Shown: positions 8,801-16,271, counted from the stretch's first letter. The stretch is DNA of 64,000 nucleotides from Flavobacteriales bacterium (GCA_019912395.1 JAIOIH010000031.1:1-64000); one strand, 5' to 3'. Notes: generated from the letters alone by a model not told the origin. Numbers and translations: made by a program.

Positions 8801-9645
8801 TTGACGGAGGAATACGGGTCGAAGAAGGGGCCGGAGGGCGGACCTCCCGGTCCGCCGGTGCGTGGTGGCGGACCGGGAGGTCCGCCTTCCGGCAGCAGCT
8901 TCCACTCGAAGATGTTGCGGTACACCGTGTTCCACGTCACACCGTACTTGAAGCCGATGGCGTCCGTGGCGGTGAAGAGCTGCTGAGGCACCATCACCTC
9001 CGGCGTTTCGCGGTGGTAGCGGCGTAGCTGGTCGATGCCCAGCGCGATGCCCTCGTCCTTGGTAGCGTTCTTGCACTCGATCACCAGCACGGGGATGCCG
9101 TTGATCAGGAAGACCACATCCTGCCGCGTGGCGTGGTGGCCGTTGTGCGTGGTCCACTCCTCAGTGACCTCGTAGATATTGGATGGCGGACCGGAGGGCG
9201 GACCTCCCGGTCCGCCCAAACACCCGGCCGCACCGGTGCTGTGTGGCGGACCGGGAGGTCCGCCTTCCCTAACTCCCCCCACCGCACTATAATCGATCAG
9301 CACCAGGTCGCGCTCGCGGTCCTCTTCGTGGTCGAAGAACTTGCCCTGGTTGCGCAGGTAGTGGAGGAACTCGCGGTTGCCGTAAATGTCCGTGTGCAGG
9401 AAGTGCAACTTGCCGGGCAACGCACCAACGGCCTCGGAATAGCGCGGGTTGAAGCGCCGCACCTGTGCATCGAGCAGCTCCTCGAAGTACAGGCTGGCAC
9501 CCCTGGCCCGCTCACTGCCCGTGGCCTCGGCGTTGAAGCCCCGGCGCAGCTCGGCCTCTTGGCGCGACACCACGGACCAGCCCACTTCCTTGGCGTAGGC
9601 CAGGATGCGCGCTTGTACGGTTTTGTGTTCGCCGGGGGTAGGCAT
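5881..9645 (-). CDS. hsdR: Type I restriction enzyme subunit R with an embedded REP-associated transposase
   Basis: 1254 residues. The motor and nuclease subunit that translocates DNA and cleaves unmodified DNA. The PD-(D/E)xK nuclease is near residues 175-192 (QDVVFL ... VIECKN). The SF2 helicase has Walker A QGSGKT near 567, DEAH near 666 and GFTGTP after it. Two non-HsdR segments interrupt it: residues about 127-152 (Gly/Pro linker from a palindrome pair) and about 253-500 (linker, RAYT transposase, linker). Removing both leaves about 980 residues, a normal HsdR length. It starts one base after the STAND gene stop. Whether the enzyme still restricts DNA is open; the insertions sit between the nuclease and helicase domains, where a loop may be tolerated. 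Confidence 0.93.
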   Translation of the reverse strand: MPTPGEHKTVQARILAYAKEVGWSVVSRQEAELRRGFNAEATGSERARGASLYFEELLDAQVRRFNPRYSEAVGALPGKLHFLHTDIYGNREFLHYLRNQGKFFDHEEDRERDLVLIDYSAVGGVREGGPPGPPHSTGAAGCLGGPGGPPSGPPSNIYEVTEEWTTHNGHHATRQDVVFLINGIPVLVIECKNATKDEGIALGIDQLRRYHRETPEVMVPQQLFTATDAIGFKYGVTWNTVYRNIFEWKLLPEGGPPGPPPRTGGPGGPPSGPFFDPYSSVNPKEHHLPHWHQPGVYCSVTWRMGDSLPREVLEEWSAERDAWLKAHPEPWSASTELEHFDRFSRRMDKWLDAGKGSCPFREPSLARIVGDTLQHFDGQYFELVSYVVMPNHVHVLFRPLGEHTVSDIVKSWKSFSAREVNKRRGKTGALWMDEYWDRLIRNEEHFEQVRDYIRNNPVESGLKEGEYLLYEEDALSEGGPPGPPHTSAAEHSGGPGGPPSYIPGRLEAKVKTFCAIPQVLALLKDYIIFAEKDEELNKYILRQHQTTAVERVVHRALDPVRRRGLVWHTQGSGKTFTMIKAAELLFKAPEADKPTVLLLIDRNELEDQMMKNLAALGLGNVEHAHSIAALNKLLKDDYRGIIVSMVHKFRDMPANINTRKNIYVLIDEAHRTTGGDLGNFLMAGLPNASYLGFTGTPIDKTAYGRGTFKTFGGEDDKGYLHKYSIADSIADGTTLPLFYNLAPNEMLVPHELLDKEFLSLADAEGLADIEHLNKVLDRAVNLKNFLKGKDRIPKVAEFVAKHYKENVEPLGYKAFLVGVDREACALYKHALDKFLPPEYSEVVYTGNNNDSALLKEFHTEDKKERQIRKAFTKLDQFPRILIVTEKLLTGFDAPVLYAMYLDKPMRDHTLLQAIARVNRPYENEQAEMVKPHGFVLDFVGIFDKLEKALAFDSDEINAIVKDITLLKTLFKSKMEQKVPGYLALVTKTFNDKDIDTLIEHFRDPERRKEFFKEYKEIEMLYEIISPDAFLRPYIDPYATLSAIYDVVRKAYTKRVEVDREFQRKTSNLVQEHVSTYDVNAPLELLEINERTIELIKQKLGGDGTKVINLIKSIEKKAEDESNDPFLIAMAERAKAVQESFENRQTATKDALAELLALVQTNEERKKEQAEKGFDGLTFFVYRTLLDAKVNDAENVSRKIKEAFVALPHWKQSEKDLRELRRRVTFAIYAQQDDLEQVARLVEDLFTLLEKADRI
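8147..8218. repeat. REP-like inverted palindrome pair A (hsdR, after the transposase block)
   Basis: Arm 1 GGCGGACCTCCCGGTCCGCC at 8150-8169 and its exact reverse complement at 8195-8214. Each arm is itself a hairpin (GGCGGACC-TCCC-GGTCCGCC). Read 5' to 3' toward each stem, arm 1 is preceded by GGAT and arm 2 (opposite strand) by GGAA. In HsdR it is translated as a GGPPGPP...GGPGGPPS linker. Confidence 0.9.
8221..8829 (-). mobile_element. REP-associated tyrosine transposase (RAYT, Y1_Tnp/HUH) domain inside HsdR
   Basis: About 203 residues (HsdR residues 273-475) read as a complete RAYT: the family start FFDPYSSVN...LPHW, SVTWRMGDSLP, then VVMPNHVHVLF with the metal-binding HVH (about 390-392), then MDEYWDRLIR and VRDYIRNNPVESGL, whose Tyr (about 453) is the likely nucleophile. 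RAYTs bind and cut single-stranded REP hairpins. There is no ATG, GTG or TTG in frame just before FFDPY, so this domain is normally made only as part of HsdR. Palindrome pairs lie immediately on both sides (8147-8218 and 8833-8890). Catalytic residue assignment is by family pattern, not tested. Confidence 0.9.
8833..8890. repeat. REP-like inverted palindrome pair B (hsdR, before the transposase block)
   Basis: Arms at 8837-8856 (GGCGGACCTCCCGGTCCGCC) and 8867-8886 (reverse complement), with a spacer of only 10 bases. GGAG precedes arm 1; GGAA precedes arm 2 on the other strand. Translated in HsdR as a Gly/Pro linker directly before the transposase domain. Confidence 0.9.
9181..9268. repeat. 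REP-like inverted palindrome pair C (hsdR N-terminal region)
   Basis: Arms at 9197-9216 and 9245-9264 with a 28-base spacer. An extra partial GGATGGCGGACC at 9182-9192 precedes arm 1, as if one arm start had been duplicated. It encodes HsdR residues about 127-152, between DYSAVGGVR and the nuclease core. Confidence 0.9.
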
Positions 9646-9646
9646 G

Positions 9647-12289
9647 CTACGCCTCTGGTTGCACGGTGGGACTTATTCCCAAACGTTCAGCAAGCTTTAT
9701 CAAATGCACGTTGTGCGGTTCGACGGCCAGGCCTTGTTGAACATAGTCGCGTGCTGGCGCTTCGTTCCGGAGGTGTATCGCTAACCAGGCCATTCGCGAA
9801 AGATCATCTGGACCGGCTTCGTTGATGCGGGCGTCCATCACCCGAGCCAGACGTTCCGCGTAATCTCGTTTCTGATCCCTGTTCAGGTCACTACCTTGTT
9901 CCTTGAGGAATTGATTGTACCTGTTTGCGGTGGCTGAGACATCCGTGAACGGAACATTGGACAGTTGTGCACGCTCAATGAATGCATGTACCTCTCCGAG
10001 TGGGTCGTTTGTTTGGTAGCATGCATTCGCCAAAAGCCACCACGCAGCCGCAGCATCCGGTTCCGGTGGCCCATTTTCCAGAAAGCGCCGCAGCTCCTCC
10101 CTCGCTCGTGCGTAACCATCAAGAGTTCTTTGCTCCATATGCCATCGCGCAAGCAAAAGCCAGCCAGGGTTGTAAGCACGGCAAACAGCCTCGAGTACCG
10201 GTGCATAGGAGTCATAGTTGGCTCCTTTCTCGATTTTCTTCGAGATATTCTTCAGGAACTGTTCAAGACGAGCTGCAAGAGCGAGATGAAGGTCGTCTCG
10301 TTGACTTGCTCCCAACATTTGAAGAACCTCCACATCCCGCTCAATAGAAGACTTCGCTGGATGAATGTTCAGCTTCTTGCGGCCAAAGGTGCTCGCGACG
10401 AGGGGGAGACTAATGAACTCTTGGCCGTCAACCTGTGCCCTATGTGTCTCGGCCATTGAATAACGGATCAATAGATCAACTCCATTCTCAACCTCAGTGC
10501 GCTCGTTGGTTGCTTGAATGAGAACCGCCTGAAGAACTAGCCTCGGCACAGGCGAGTTCCAACCACATAGGGTCAAAAAGGCCCGTTGAGCGCAAGGGGA
10601 CAGACTTGAATAGGTTCGTTCAAACAAAGCCGTGAGAATATCGTCTGTTCCCGCGACGAGCTGAGGAATGTTCGCGGCACGATTCAGCTTAGCAACTTCC
10701 CCGAGGAGCACCTTGATCACATAGGGGTGGCCTTCTGATTGCCGAATCAAATCAGCTACATAGCTCACTGAAAGCAAGTCTGCGATGCCCAGCAACTGCG
10801 CAGTCTGCTGAATTAGCTGACGGGTTTCCAATTCTTCCATCCCCTTCACTTCAACCCAATAGTCGCCTTTGAAGTCGTGCAAGCGTGTTGTGATCAGAAT
10901 CTTGTTCGGTGGTCGAACGAAGGTATCGATCCAAGTAAATACTTCGAGCGGATTCTGTGTTGTTTCGAAATTGTCAAAAATGAAAAGGCATGGCCCGAGA
11001 TCACATTTCTGCAACTGGCCTTCGAAATAGGGCCTTGTCTTGAGTGCCTTGTACTGTTCCTGGGAAAGCACCAAGGATGCGTAGAGCTTCGACATATCGT
11101 CGGGTCCAACAACTACGGGTCGAACCGGTTTGGGGCCGTGTTGTTGAAGATCAATATCTCGTGCACTGAGCCACACAATGGCCGCGTACTTCTCTTGGTC
11201 GAACAACTCATGGATCACTTTGAGTGCCAGTGAAGTCTTGCCTATGCCACCCCTACCGTGAAGCGTGACAATGAGACGGCGGTCGTCCAGCAACAAATCC
11301 CTCAACTGCTTCTCTAGTGCAGGCCGGGATACATAATCCTTGATGACCTCAGGTGCATTCGAAAAAGTATTTCCCCGGGCTCGTAGTTCGCCATAGCCAT
11401 CAGTCTCACTTCCCGGCAATACGCCTGGTGGAGACAGAAACTCGGTTGCATCACCTGTAGCCTTATTGTCCGTGTAATATGACAGAAGCTCGTAGCTCTT
11501 ATTTGTGAACCCACCGTTGGCAAAGAAGAAGTCAATGAGCTCCGCGTCCGAATGCATAAGGTTAATCCTCCTAGGACCACCCATTTCCATGTAAACACCA
11601 TCACGCAATGATGAGTCTTGGTTCGTGCGGAGCTTGGCAAAAGCAGTGTCATCCCCTGCTATGGGGGACACCCTGTACTTGCCTGAGATATTGCGATGCA
11701 AGTAGACCCATGGACAGTGAAACAAACTGAAGTTGGCATATACAAGGTCAATACTTTGCTTCAAGAGCTTGGCGCCACCGCCGCAAATGGATGGCTGTGG
11801 TGCTCCATGAGCTTTCGTCTTGTTTCTTAGCGTGGCAAACAAGCGGAACCACCTTTTCATATCCGACTTCACAGGCAATTCCTCCGCTTCAATGCCAAAA
11901 TGATCCAAGGCTTCCTTCAGTGCTTTGGTCGCGTCGTGCTGCCACTCACCAGCCTTACAAGTTCGGGTCAGTTCCACTTTCACCTCACCGGCATTCACAA
12001 GCAAGAATTGCGAGGCCGAACCAGTCAGTGCGTCTTCAATCACCTGTGACCATTCGCCAATACCGGACGCACGCACCAATTGGTGTTCGAGCCGATATCG
12101 GTGTCGGTCCTTGTCGTTCCCGATTGAGGCCACAACAGATAGCACAATTGTCTTTGCTAGTGCTTCGCCAGCGCCCAGTAAAGCGAAGAAGTAGGTAAAA
12201 TCAGAATCGGACTTCGCCTGCTCCGCCCTTTCTAGGACTTGATCAATTGCTCTATGTGCCATAGTGTGTCGTTTAATCAGGGTTTTCAC
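9647..12289 (-). CDS. STAND (NB-ARC-like) NTPase with an HEPN-like N-terminal domain, embedded in the hsd operon
   Basis: 880 residues. Central NTPase: Walker A GRGGIGKT (345-352), Walker B LFIFDNFE (435-442) and ILITTR (464-469), the NB-ARC/STAND pattern. The C-terminal third is helical and TPR-like (YARAREELRRFL, WWLLANACYQ). The N-terminal about 190 residues are helical with R-N-x4-H (R155 to H161, LRNKTKAH), which fits the Rx4-6H motif of HEPN RNases. It lies between hsdS and hsdR. The GTG start overlaps the hsdS stop (GTGA); an ATG at 12262 is the alternative. STAND proteins sense a trigger and activate an effector. The likely job is anti-phage abortive infection, perhaps guarding the RM complex. 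The HEPN call is inference from one motif. Confidence 0.85.
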   Translation of the reverse strand: MKTLIKRHTMAHRAIDQVLERAEQAKSDSDFTYFFALLGAGEALAKTIVLSVVASIGNDKDRHRYRLEHQLVRASGIGEWSQVIEDALTGSASQFLLVNAGEVKVELTRTCKAGEWQHDATKALKEALDHFGIEAEELPVKSDMKRWFRLFATLRNKTKAHGAPQPSICGGGAKLLKQSIDLVYANFSLFHCPWVYLHRNISGKYRVSPIAGDDTAFAKLRTNQDSSLRDGVYMEMGGPRRINLMHSDAELIDFFFANGGFTNKSYELLSYYTDNKATGDATEFLSPPGVLPGSETDGYGELRARGNTFSNAPEVIKDYVSRPALEKQLRDLLLDDRRLIVTLHGRGGIGKTSLALKVIHELFDQEKYAAIVWLSARDIDLQQHGPKPVRPVVVGPDDMSKLYASLVLSQEQYKALKTRPYFEGQLQKCDLGPCLFIFDNFETTQNPLEVFTWIDTFVRPPNKILITTRLHDFKGDYWVEVKGMEELETRQLIQQTAQLLGIADLLSVSYVADLIRQSEGHPYVIKVLLGEVAKLNRAANIPQLVAGTDDILTALFERTYSSLSPCAQRAFLTLCGWNSPVPRLVLQAVLIQATNERTEVENGVDLLIRYSMAETHRAQVDGQEFISLPLVASTFGRKKLNIHPAKSSIERDVEVLQMLGASQRDDLHLALAARLEQFLKNISKKIEKGANYDSYAPVLEAVCRAYNPGWLLLARWHMEQRTLDGYARAREELRRFLENGPPEPDAAAAWWLLANACYQTNDPLGEVHAFIERAQLSNVPFTDVSATANRYNQFLKEQGSDLNRDQKRDYAERLARVMDARINEAGPDDLSRMAWLAIHLRNEAPARDYVQQGLAVEPHNVHLIKLAERLGISPTVQPEA

Positions 12290-13554
12290 ACCCTCACCTT
12301 CCCCGTCATCAGCTCATGAAGCAGGGTGCGAAAGAGATCTTGTAGTTGGTTGCGTTTCTTCCCAGCAACTTCGATCTTATCGTCCACAGCAACGAGGGCA
12401 TCGGCTATGTCAGATTGCTCATCCCGGTCACTCGGAACATAGACGGAGATCTTCTCAAATGCTCCTTTGCTCAACATGGGCATCGTTCCGTACGTCGCGA
12501 AGCCGCGCCAGTAGGCTGCATGATGCAAGAGGAAGTAGTACATGAATCGTGGGTCATGCCGCTCGCTACAAATGATTGAGTTGATCTGTTGATTCGTTGT
12601 ACTGTATGTCTTCGTGCTCATCCCAACCTTACCGATTGTTGCGCCGATGCAAACGCACATCACGGAATGGGGTGGTAGTGGCCTGCTCACTGCATAGCCA
12701 GCCATGGAAATCTTCTTCTCCGAGTCTTTGACTTGGCGGGTATTACCAATGTCAGCAGGTGCGACGAAGTCCGCTTCTTCTGGTGAGTAGTACTCCGGCA
12801 CCTTGGTGCTAGGCGTCGTTCCCGTAACTACGCGACCAATATTACTGAGTGCAACCACCTCCCAACTCTCCGGCACCAAGCCGATCTCGGTCTCCTTCTG
12901 GGCCTCGCCGTGCAGCCCTTCGGTGAAGAGCTTCTGCATCAGGGCCAGCTTCAGCTCGGTGGTGGTGCGGATCAGGCGCTCCTGCTGTTCGATGGCCTGT
13001 TGCACCGTGCTGAGCACTTGGGCGATGCGCTGCTGTTCGGATTGAGGGGGCAGGCGGAGTTGCTGGTTGCTCTTGAAATCAACGAGTTGGAAGTTGTACT
13101 TACCGTCAGCCGCTCTGCTGCAATAATCAGCGAAGGGCACGAGGTCTGAATTGACCAAATAGTAGAAGAAGTCCGGGTCAACTAACTCTTGATCCGGTGT
13201 GGCTTTGAACGTGAACGAGGCAAAGGCAACAGTAGGTCCCGGCAACGCCCGCACTTTAGCGTTCCGTCCCACATTCTGCAGGCTACCACTGGAACCAACA
13301 AATACGATGTCACCTATGCTCAGACGTTTTGCCTCAGGAACATTGCAACCGAGATAGTGATTGAACTTGGACTCGAAGTCGATGTACCCATCTCTAATGT
13401 TCGGGATTGACAATACTAAACTGCCACTATCCTTGTCCGTCTCGTCACGTTTCGCCCATGAAAGGCCGCGCGAGAAATGAGCGACTTCTTCAATGGTCCG
13501 CATCGACCATTCTTCTGGGAAGTCGATATCCGTTAAGTCGTGCATGAAGCTCAT
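12286..13554 (-). CDS. hsdS: Type I restriction specificity subunit
   Basis: 422 residues with the usual two-repeat layout. Target recognition domain 1 spans about residues 1-150, with a conserved helix after it (PPQSEQQRIAQVLSTVQQAI); domain 2 spans about 215-375, with a second helix (DRDEQSDIADALVAVDDKI). The two recognition domains set the two halves of the bipartite target, and the helices set the spacing. The ATG overlaps the hsdM TGA (ATGA). I cannot predict the recognised sequence. Confidence 0.95.
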   Translation of the reverse strand: MSFMHDLTDIDFPEEWSMRTIEEVAHFSRGLSWAKRDETDKDSGSLVLSIPNIRDGYIDFESKFNHYLGCNVPEAKRLSIGDIVFVGSSGSLQNVGRNAKVRALPGPTVAFASFTFKATPDQELVDPDFFYYLVNSDLVPFADYCSRAADGKYNFQLVDFKSNQQLRLPPQSEQQRIAQVLSTVQQAIEQQERLIRTTTELKLALMQKLFTEGLHGEAQKETEIGLVPESWEVVALSNIGRVVTGTTPSTKVPEYYSPEEADFVAPADIGNTRQVKDSEKKISMAGYAVSRPLPPHSVMCVCIGATIGKVGMSTKTYSTTNQQINSIICSERHDPRFMYYFLLHHAAYWRGFATYGTMPMLSKGAFEKISVYVPSDRDEQSDIADALVAVDDKIEVAGKKRNQLQDLFRTLLHELMTGKVRV

Positions 13555-15488
13555 CCCATGATCGACTTTAGGATCTTCTTCATCTCAGCATCGGTTGCGC
13601 GCGCCTCCGTTTCGATGGCTTCCAGTTCCTGTACGATCTGCGTGATGGGCCGATACGTGGCTGCATCGCCGGTGTGAATGAAGCGGCTGGGCGAAAGGTT
13701 GTAGTCGTTCTTCACCAGCTCTGCCAAGGGCATAATGCAACTGAGCTTCTCGACTTCCTTCCAACCGTAGATCACGGAGGCGATATCGTCGATGTGCTCA
13801 GGCCCGAGGAAGTTCTTGGGCTTGCCCTTCTCGAAAAGCTGGCTTGCATTCACCAACAGCACCTTGCCCTGGCGGGCCTTGGGCTTGGCCTTGCGCAGGA
13901 AGAGCACGATGCCCGGTGCGGTGGTATTGTAGAAGAGGTTGTCCGGCAGGTAGAGCACGCTTTCCACCAAGTCATTGTCCACGAAGTACTTGCGCACCTC
14001 GCGCTCCTTGCTGTTGCCATCGTTGCCGCTGCCACGGCTGGCGGCGCCGGTATCCAGCACCACGGCGGCGCGGCCGGTGGGCTTCAAGCTGGCGTGGATG
14101 TGCTGCGCCCAGCCCCAGTCCGCACTGGCCTTGCCGGGGAAACCCGCGCCGGTGGGGAAGCGGTCCAACTCGTCATTGGCATAGTCCGCCTCGGTGAACC
14201 AGTCCTGGTTCCACATGGGGTTGGCCACCACGCGGTCGAAGGTCTTCAGCCGCCCACGCTCCCGGAACTTGGGGTTCTTAAAGGTGTCGCCGATCTCGAT
14301 CTGGCCTTGCATGTCATGGATGATCATGTTCATGTTGGCCATGGCCCAGGTCTCGGCCACGTACTCTTGGCCGTAGAGTTGCAGGGGTGCGTAGGATGGC
14401 GGACCTCCGGGTCCGCCCGCGTGTGGTGGCGGACCGGGAGGTCCGCCTTCCTTCATTCGTTCATCCAGTGCCAGCTCACATTTGATGAGCAGGCCGCCGC
14501 TGCCGCAGCAGGGATCATAGATCTCCATGCCGGGTTCGCACTCCAGCACGCGGGCCATGATCTCGCCCACCTCGCCGGGGGTGTAGAATTCGCCCGCGCT
14601 CTGCCCGCCGCCCTCGGCGAACTTCCGGATGAGGTACTCGTAGCTCTTGCCGATGATGTCGGCCTCCACATCCTTCAGCCCAAGGCGCTTGGTGCTGATG
14701 GCCTCGATGAGGTTGCTGAGGCGGTCGTCCGCCAGGTCGCGCTGCCCGTGGGTGGTGGCGTTGAAGTCCACGCGGTCGATGATGCCTTGCAGCAGCGGGT
14801 TGGCCTTGGCCACTTCGCGCAGGTGGGTGGTGAGCTGCTCGCCGATCTTGTCGCTCAGCTTGCGCACCACGCTCCACACGGGGGCATCGGGATCGGCCAG
14901 CACCAGCGGCAGGTAGAAGCGCACGAGCTTCTTATCGGCCTTCACCAGCCGGAAGGCTTTCTCCCGCGAGCCCACCTCGGCGGCGATGCGGTCCAGCTCA
15001 TCGTCGAACACGTCGCACAGCCGCTTGGTGAAGATGAGCGGGAGGATGTAGTCCTTGTACTTGGGGGCGTCCTTGGCCCCGCGGATGGAGCAGGCGGCAT
15101 CCCAGATCCAGGTCTCGAGGCTTTTGTCCTTCGGTTGGCGGAGTTCGCGGTCCGCCCGAGGCTTAGCGCGGACCGGGAGGTCCGCGTTCCGTACCTTCGG
15201 CGGTCGGCCTGGGCCTCTTTTGGGTAAGGTGTATGGCTTGGGTTCAGGCATTTGGCTGTTGGCAAATAGGCCGTTCGGTTCAGCGGCTTTCAAGCCACTT
15301 GGCTCGGCCAGCTTTATGCTCCCGCCTCTTCCTCGGCCAGTGGCGATCAGGCCCTTCGCCAGTAGTTCGGCTTTCAGGCTTTCGTAGGCGGCTTCGTCTA
15401 GGCCCAGCAACTCACGGGCCTTGCCGTTGCCGAGGCTTTGGTGTTCATTCAATAAGGCTATTAAAGCGGCTTCGGTGGATGCGGGCAT
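13551..15488 (-). CDS. hsdM: Type I restriction modification methyltransferase subunit with a winged-helix N-terminus
   Basis: 645 residues from the ATG at 15488; an upstream TTG at 15530 is possible but less likely. Transfers methyl from SAM to adenine at the HsdS target. Residues about 5-55 look like a winged helix (ALIALLNEHQSLGNGKARELLG, GRGRGGSIKL). A repeat-derived linker (about 58-118) follows, then the HsdM N-terminal helical domain. SAM motif I DPCCGSGG is near residue 324. Motif IV reads NPMW where NPPF/NPPY is usual. A Gly/Pro linker from a palindrome pair interrupts the catalytic domain at about 348-364. It opens the operon, and hsdS, the STAND gene, hsdR and the peptidase follow with coupled starts. 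Confidence 0.95.
   Translation of the reverse strand: MPASTEAALIALLNEHQSLGNGKARELLGLDEAAYESLKAELLAKGLIATGRGRGGSIKLAEPSGLKAAEPNGLFANSQMPEPKPYTLPKRGPGRPPKVRNADLPVRAKPRADRELRQPKDKSLETWIWDAACSIRGAKDAPKYKDYILPLIFTKRLCDVFDDELDRIAAEVGSREKAFRLVKADKKLVRFYLPLVLADPDAPVWSVVRKLSDKIGEQLTTHLREVAKANPLLQGIIDRVDFNATTHGQRDLADDRLSNLIEAISTKRLGLKDVEADIIGKSYEYLIRKFAEGGGQSAGEFYTPGEVGEIMARVLECEPGMEIYDPCCGSGGLLIKCELALDERMKEGGPPGPPPHAGGPGGPPSYAPLQLYGQEYVAETWAMANMNMIIHDMQGQIEIGDTFKNPKFRERGRLKTFDRVVANPMWNQDWFTEADYANDELDRFPTGAGFPGKASADWGWAQHIHASLKPTGRAAVVLDTGAASRGSGNDGNSKEREVRKYFVDNDLVESVLYLPDNLFYNTTAPGIVLFLRKAKPKARQGKVLLVNASQLFEKGKPKNFLGPEHIDDIASVIYGWKEVEKLSCIMPLAELVKNDYNLSPSRFIHTGDAATYRPITQIVQELEAIETEARATDAEMKKILKSIMG
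14394..14451. repeat. REP-like inverted palindrome pair D (hsdM catalytic domain)
   Basis: Arms at 14398-14417 and 14428-14447. Arm 1 has one change from the consensus in the loop region (CTCCGGG for CTCCCGG). GGAT and GGAA precede the two stems. Translated as GGPPGPPPHAGGPGGPPS in HsdM, the same frame as the hsdR copies. Confidence 0.9.
15133..15190. repeat. REP-like inverted palindrome pair E (hsdM linker, different reading frame)
   Basis: Degenerate pair: GGCGGAGTTCGCGGTCCGCC at 15137-15156 and CGCGGACCGGGAGGTCCGCG at 15167-15186. HsdM reads it as RNADLPVRAKPRADREL, not as the Gly/Pro form, so the same DNA element is tolerated in two frames. Confidence 0.8.
15236..15380. repeat. TTCAGGC-family repeat inside the hsdM linker (degenerate)
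   Basis: Pieces GGTTCAGGCATTTGGCTGTT, CGTTCGGTTCAGCGGC, CCACTTGGCTCGGCC and GGCTTTCAGGC resemble the intergenic copies at 3596-3760 and 4806-4890. It encodes part of the HsdM linker (AEPSGLKAAEPNGLF, SQMPEPK). The intergenic copies would encode similar strings on the same strand (SQKPEYAKEP, LNKPKGLKP). The match is by eye. Confidence 0.45.
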
Positions 15489-15869
15489 GGTTGGGTTCGG
15501 AAAAGAACGCTGGTTGGCATTCTTTGGCAAAGTAGGGAAAGGGGGTGATATGCGGGTTCAGTTGTCAGCTTGCCCCGGACTTGAGCGGGGCCTGCCGAAG
15601 CCGCCGAGAGGCTTGAATTGCAGCTTCAAGCCTACGGCCTTTAGCCTCCGGTCGCCTCAAAACGCAACCTTTCCCCGCCCCCACTTCGTATACTACCTTA
15701 TATATGGCCGCTTTGGCCAGGGACCGAAGGCCTCGCCCGCTACTTGAGTTAGCCTGCTTGAGTGCCACAACCAAGATCGTCCTTTCCCAAAACGTTGTAC
15801 TGGCGCGTCCGCCAGCGCTTGCTTTATGCCGCTGACCTCTGGGTGCGTGGTGCGCGGCGCGTGTTGTAG

Positions 15870-16271
15870 GTGACCCGGGAGGAGGTCCTTGCTTCGCTGG
15901 CTATCCGTAGTGCGGAGCTGACTATGCATGATCAGGAGCTGACTACGCATGATCAGGAGCTGGCTACGCATGATCAGGAGCTGGCTACGCATGATCAGGA
16001 GCTGGCTACGCATGATCAGGAGCTGACTACGCATGATCAGGAGCTGGCTACGCATGATCAGGAGCTGACTACGCATGATCAGGAGCTGACTACGCATGAT
16101 CAGGAGCTGACTACGCATGATCAGAAGCTGACTACGCATGATCAGGTGCTGGCTGCGCATGATCAGGAGCTGACTACGCATGATCAGGTGCTGACTACGC
16201 ATGATCAGGTGCTGACTACGCATGATCAGGTGCTCACGCTGGATAGTCAAGTGCTGGCTAGCCACGGTTGA
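15870..16271 (+). CDS. Possible heptad-repeat protein
   Basis: 133-residue frame from a GTG, almost all of it a seven-residue repeat of the type ELTTHDQ. One Leu per heptad could give a weak coiled coil. The opposite strand is also open through the whole array (minus strand 15693-16448, LLIMRSQ repeats), so being open proves little: a 21-base unit without stops is open in several frames. There is no ribosome site and no recognisable family. Treat as uncertain. Confidence 0.3.
   Translation: MTREEVLASLAIRSAELTMHDQELTTHDQELATHDQELATHDQELATHDQELTTHDQELATHDQELTTHDQELTTHDQELTTHDQKLTTHDQVLAAHDQELTTHDQVLTTHDQVLTTHDQVLTLDSQVLASHG
15919..16260. repeat. Tandem array of a 21-bp unit, about 16 copies
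   Basis: Unit CTGACTACGCATGATCAGGAG, with variation mainly ACT/GCT and GAG/GTG. I count 15 copies of CATGATCAG plus one decayed end copy (CTGGATAGTCAA). Every unit holds the palindrome TGATCA. The array lies in a 1.3-kb gap between the divergent hsdM and peroxidase regions. Confidence 0.9.

Noticed and set aside
15919-16260. CRISPR array
   Set aside because: Units are contiguous 21-mers without unique spacers and no cas genes are near.
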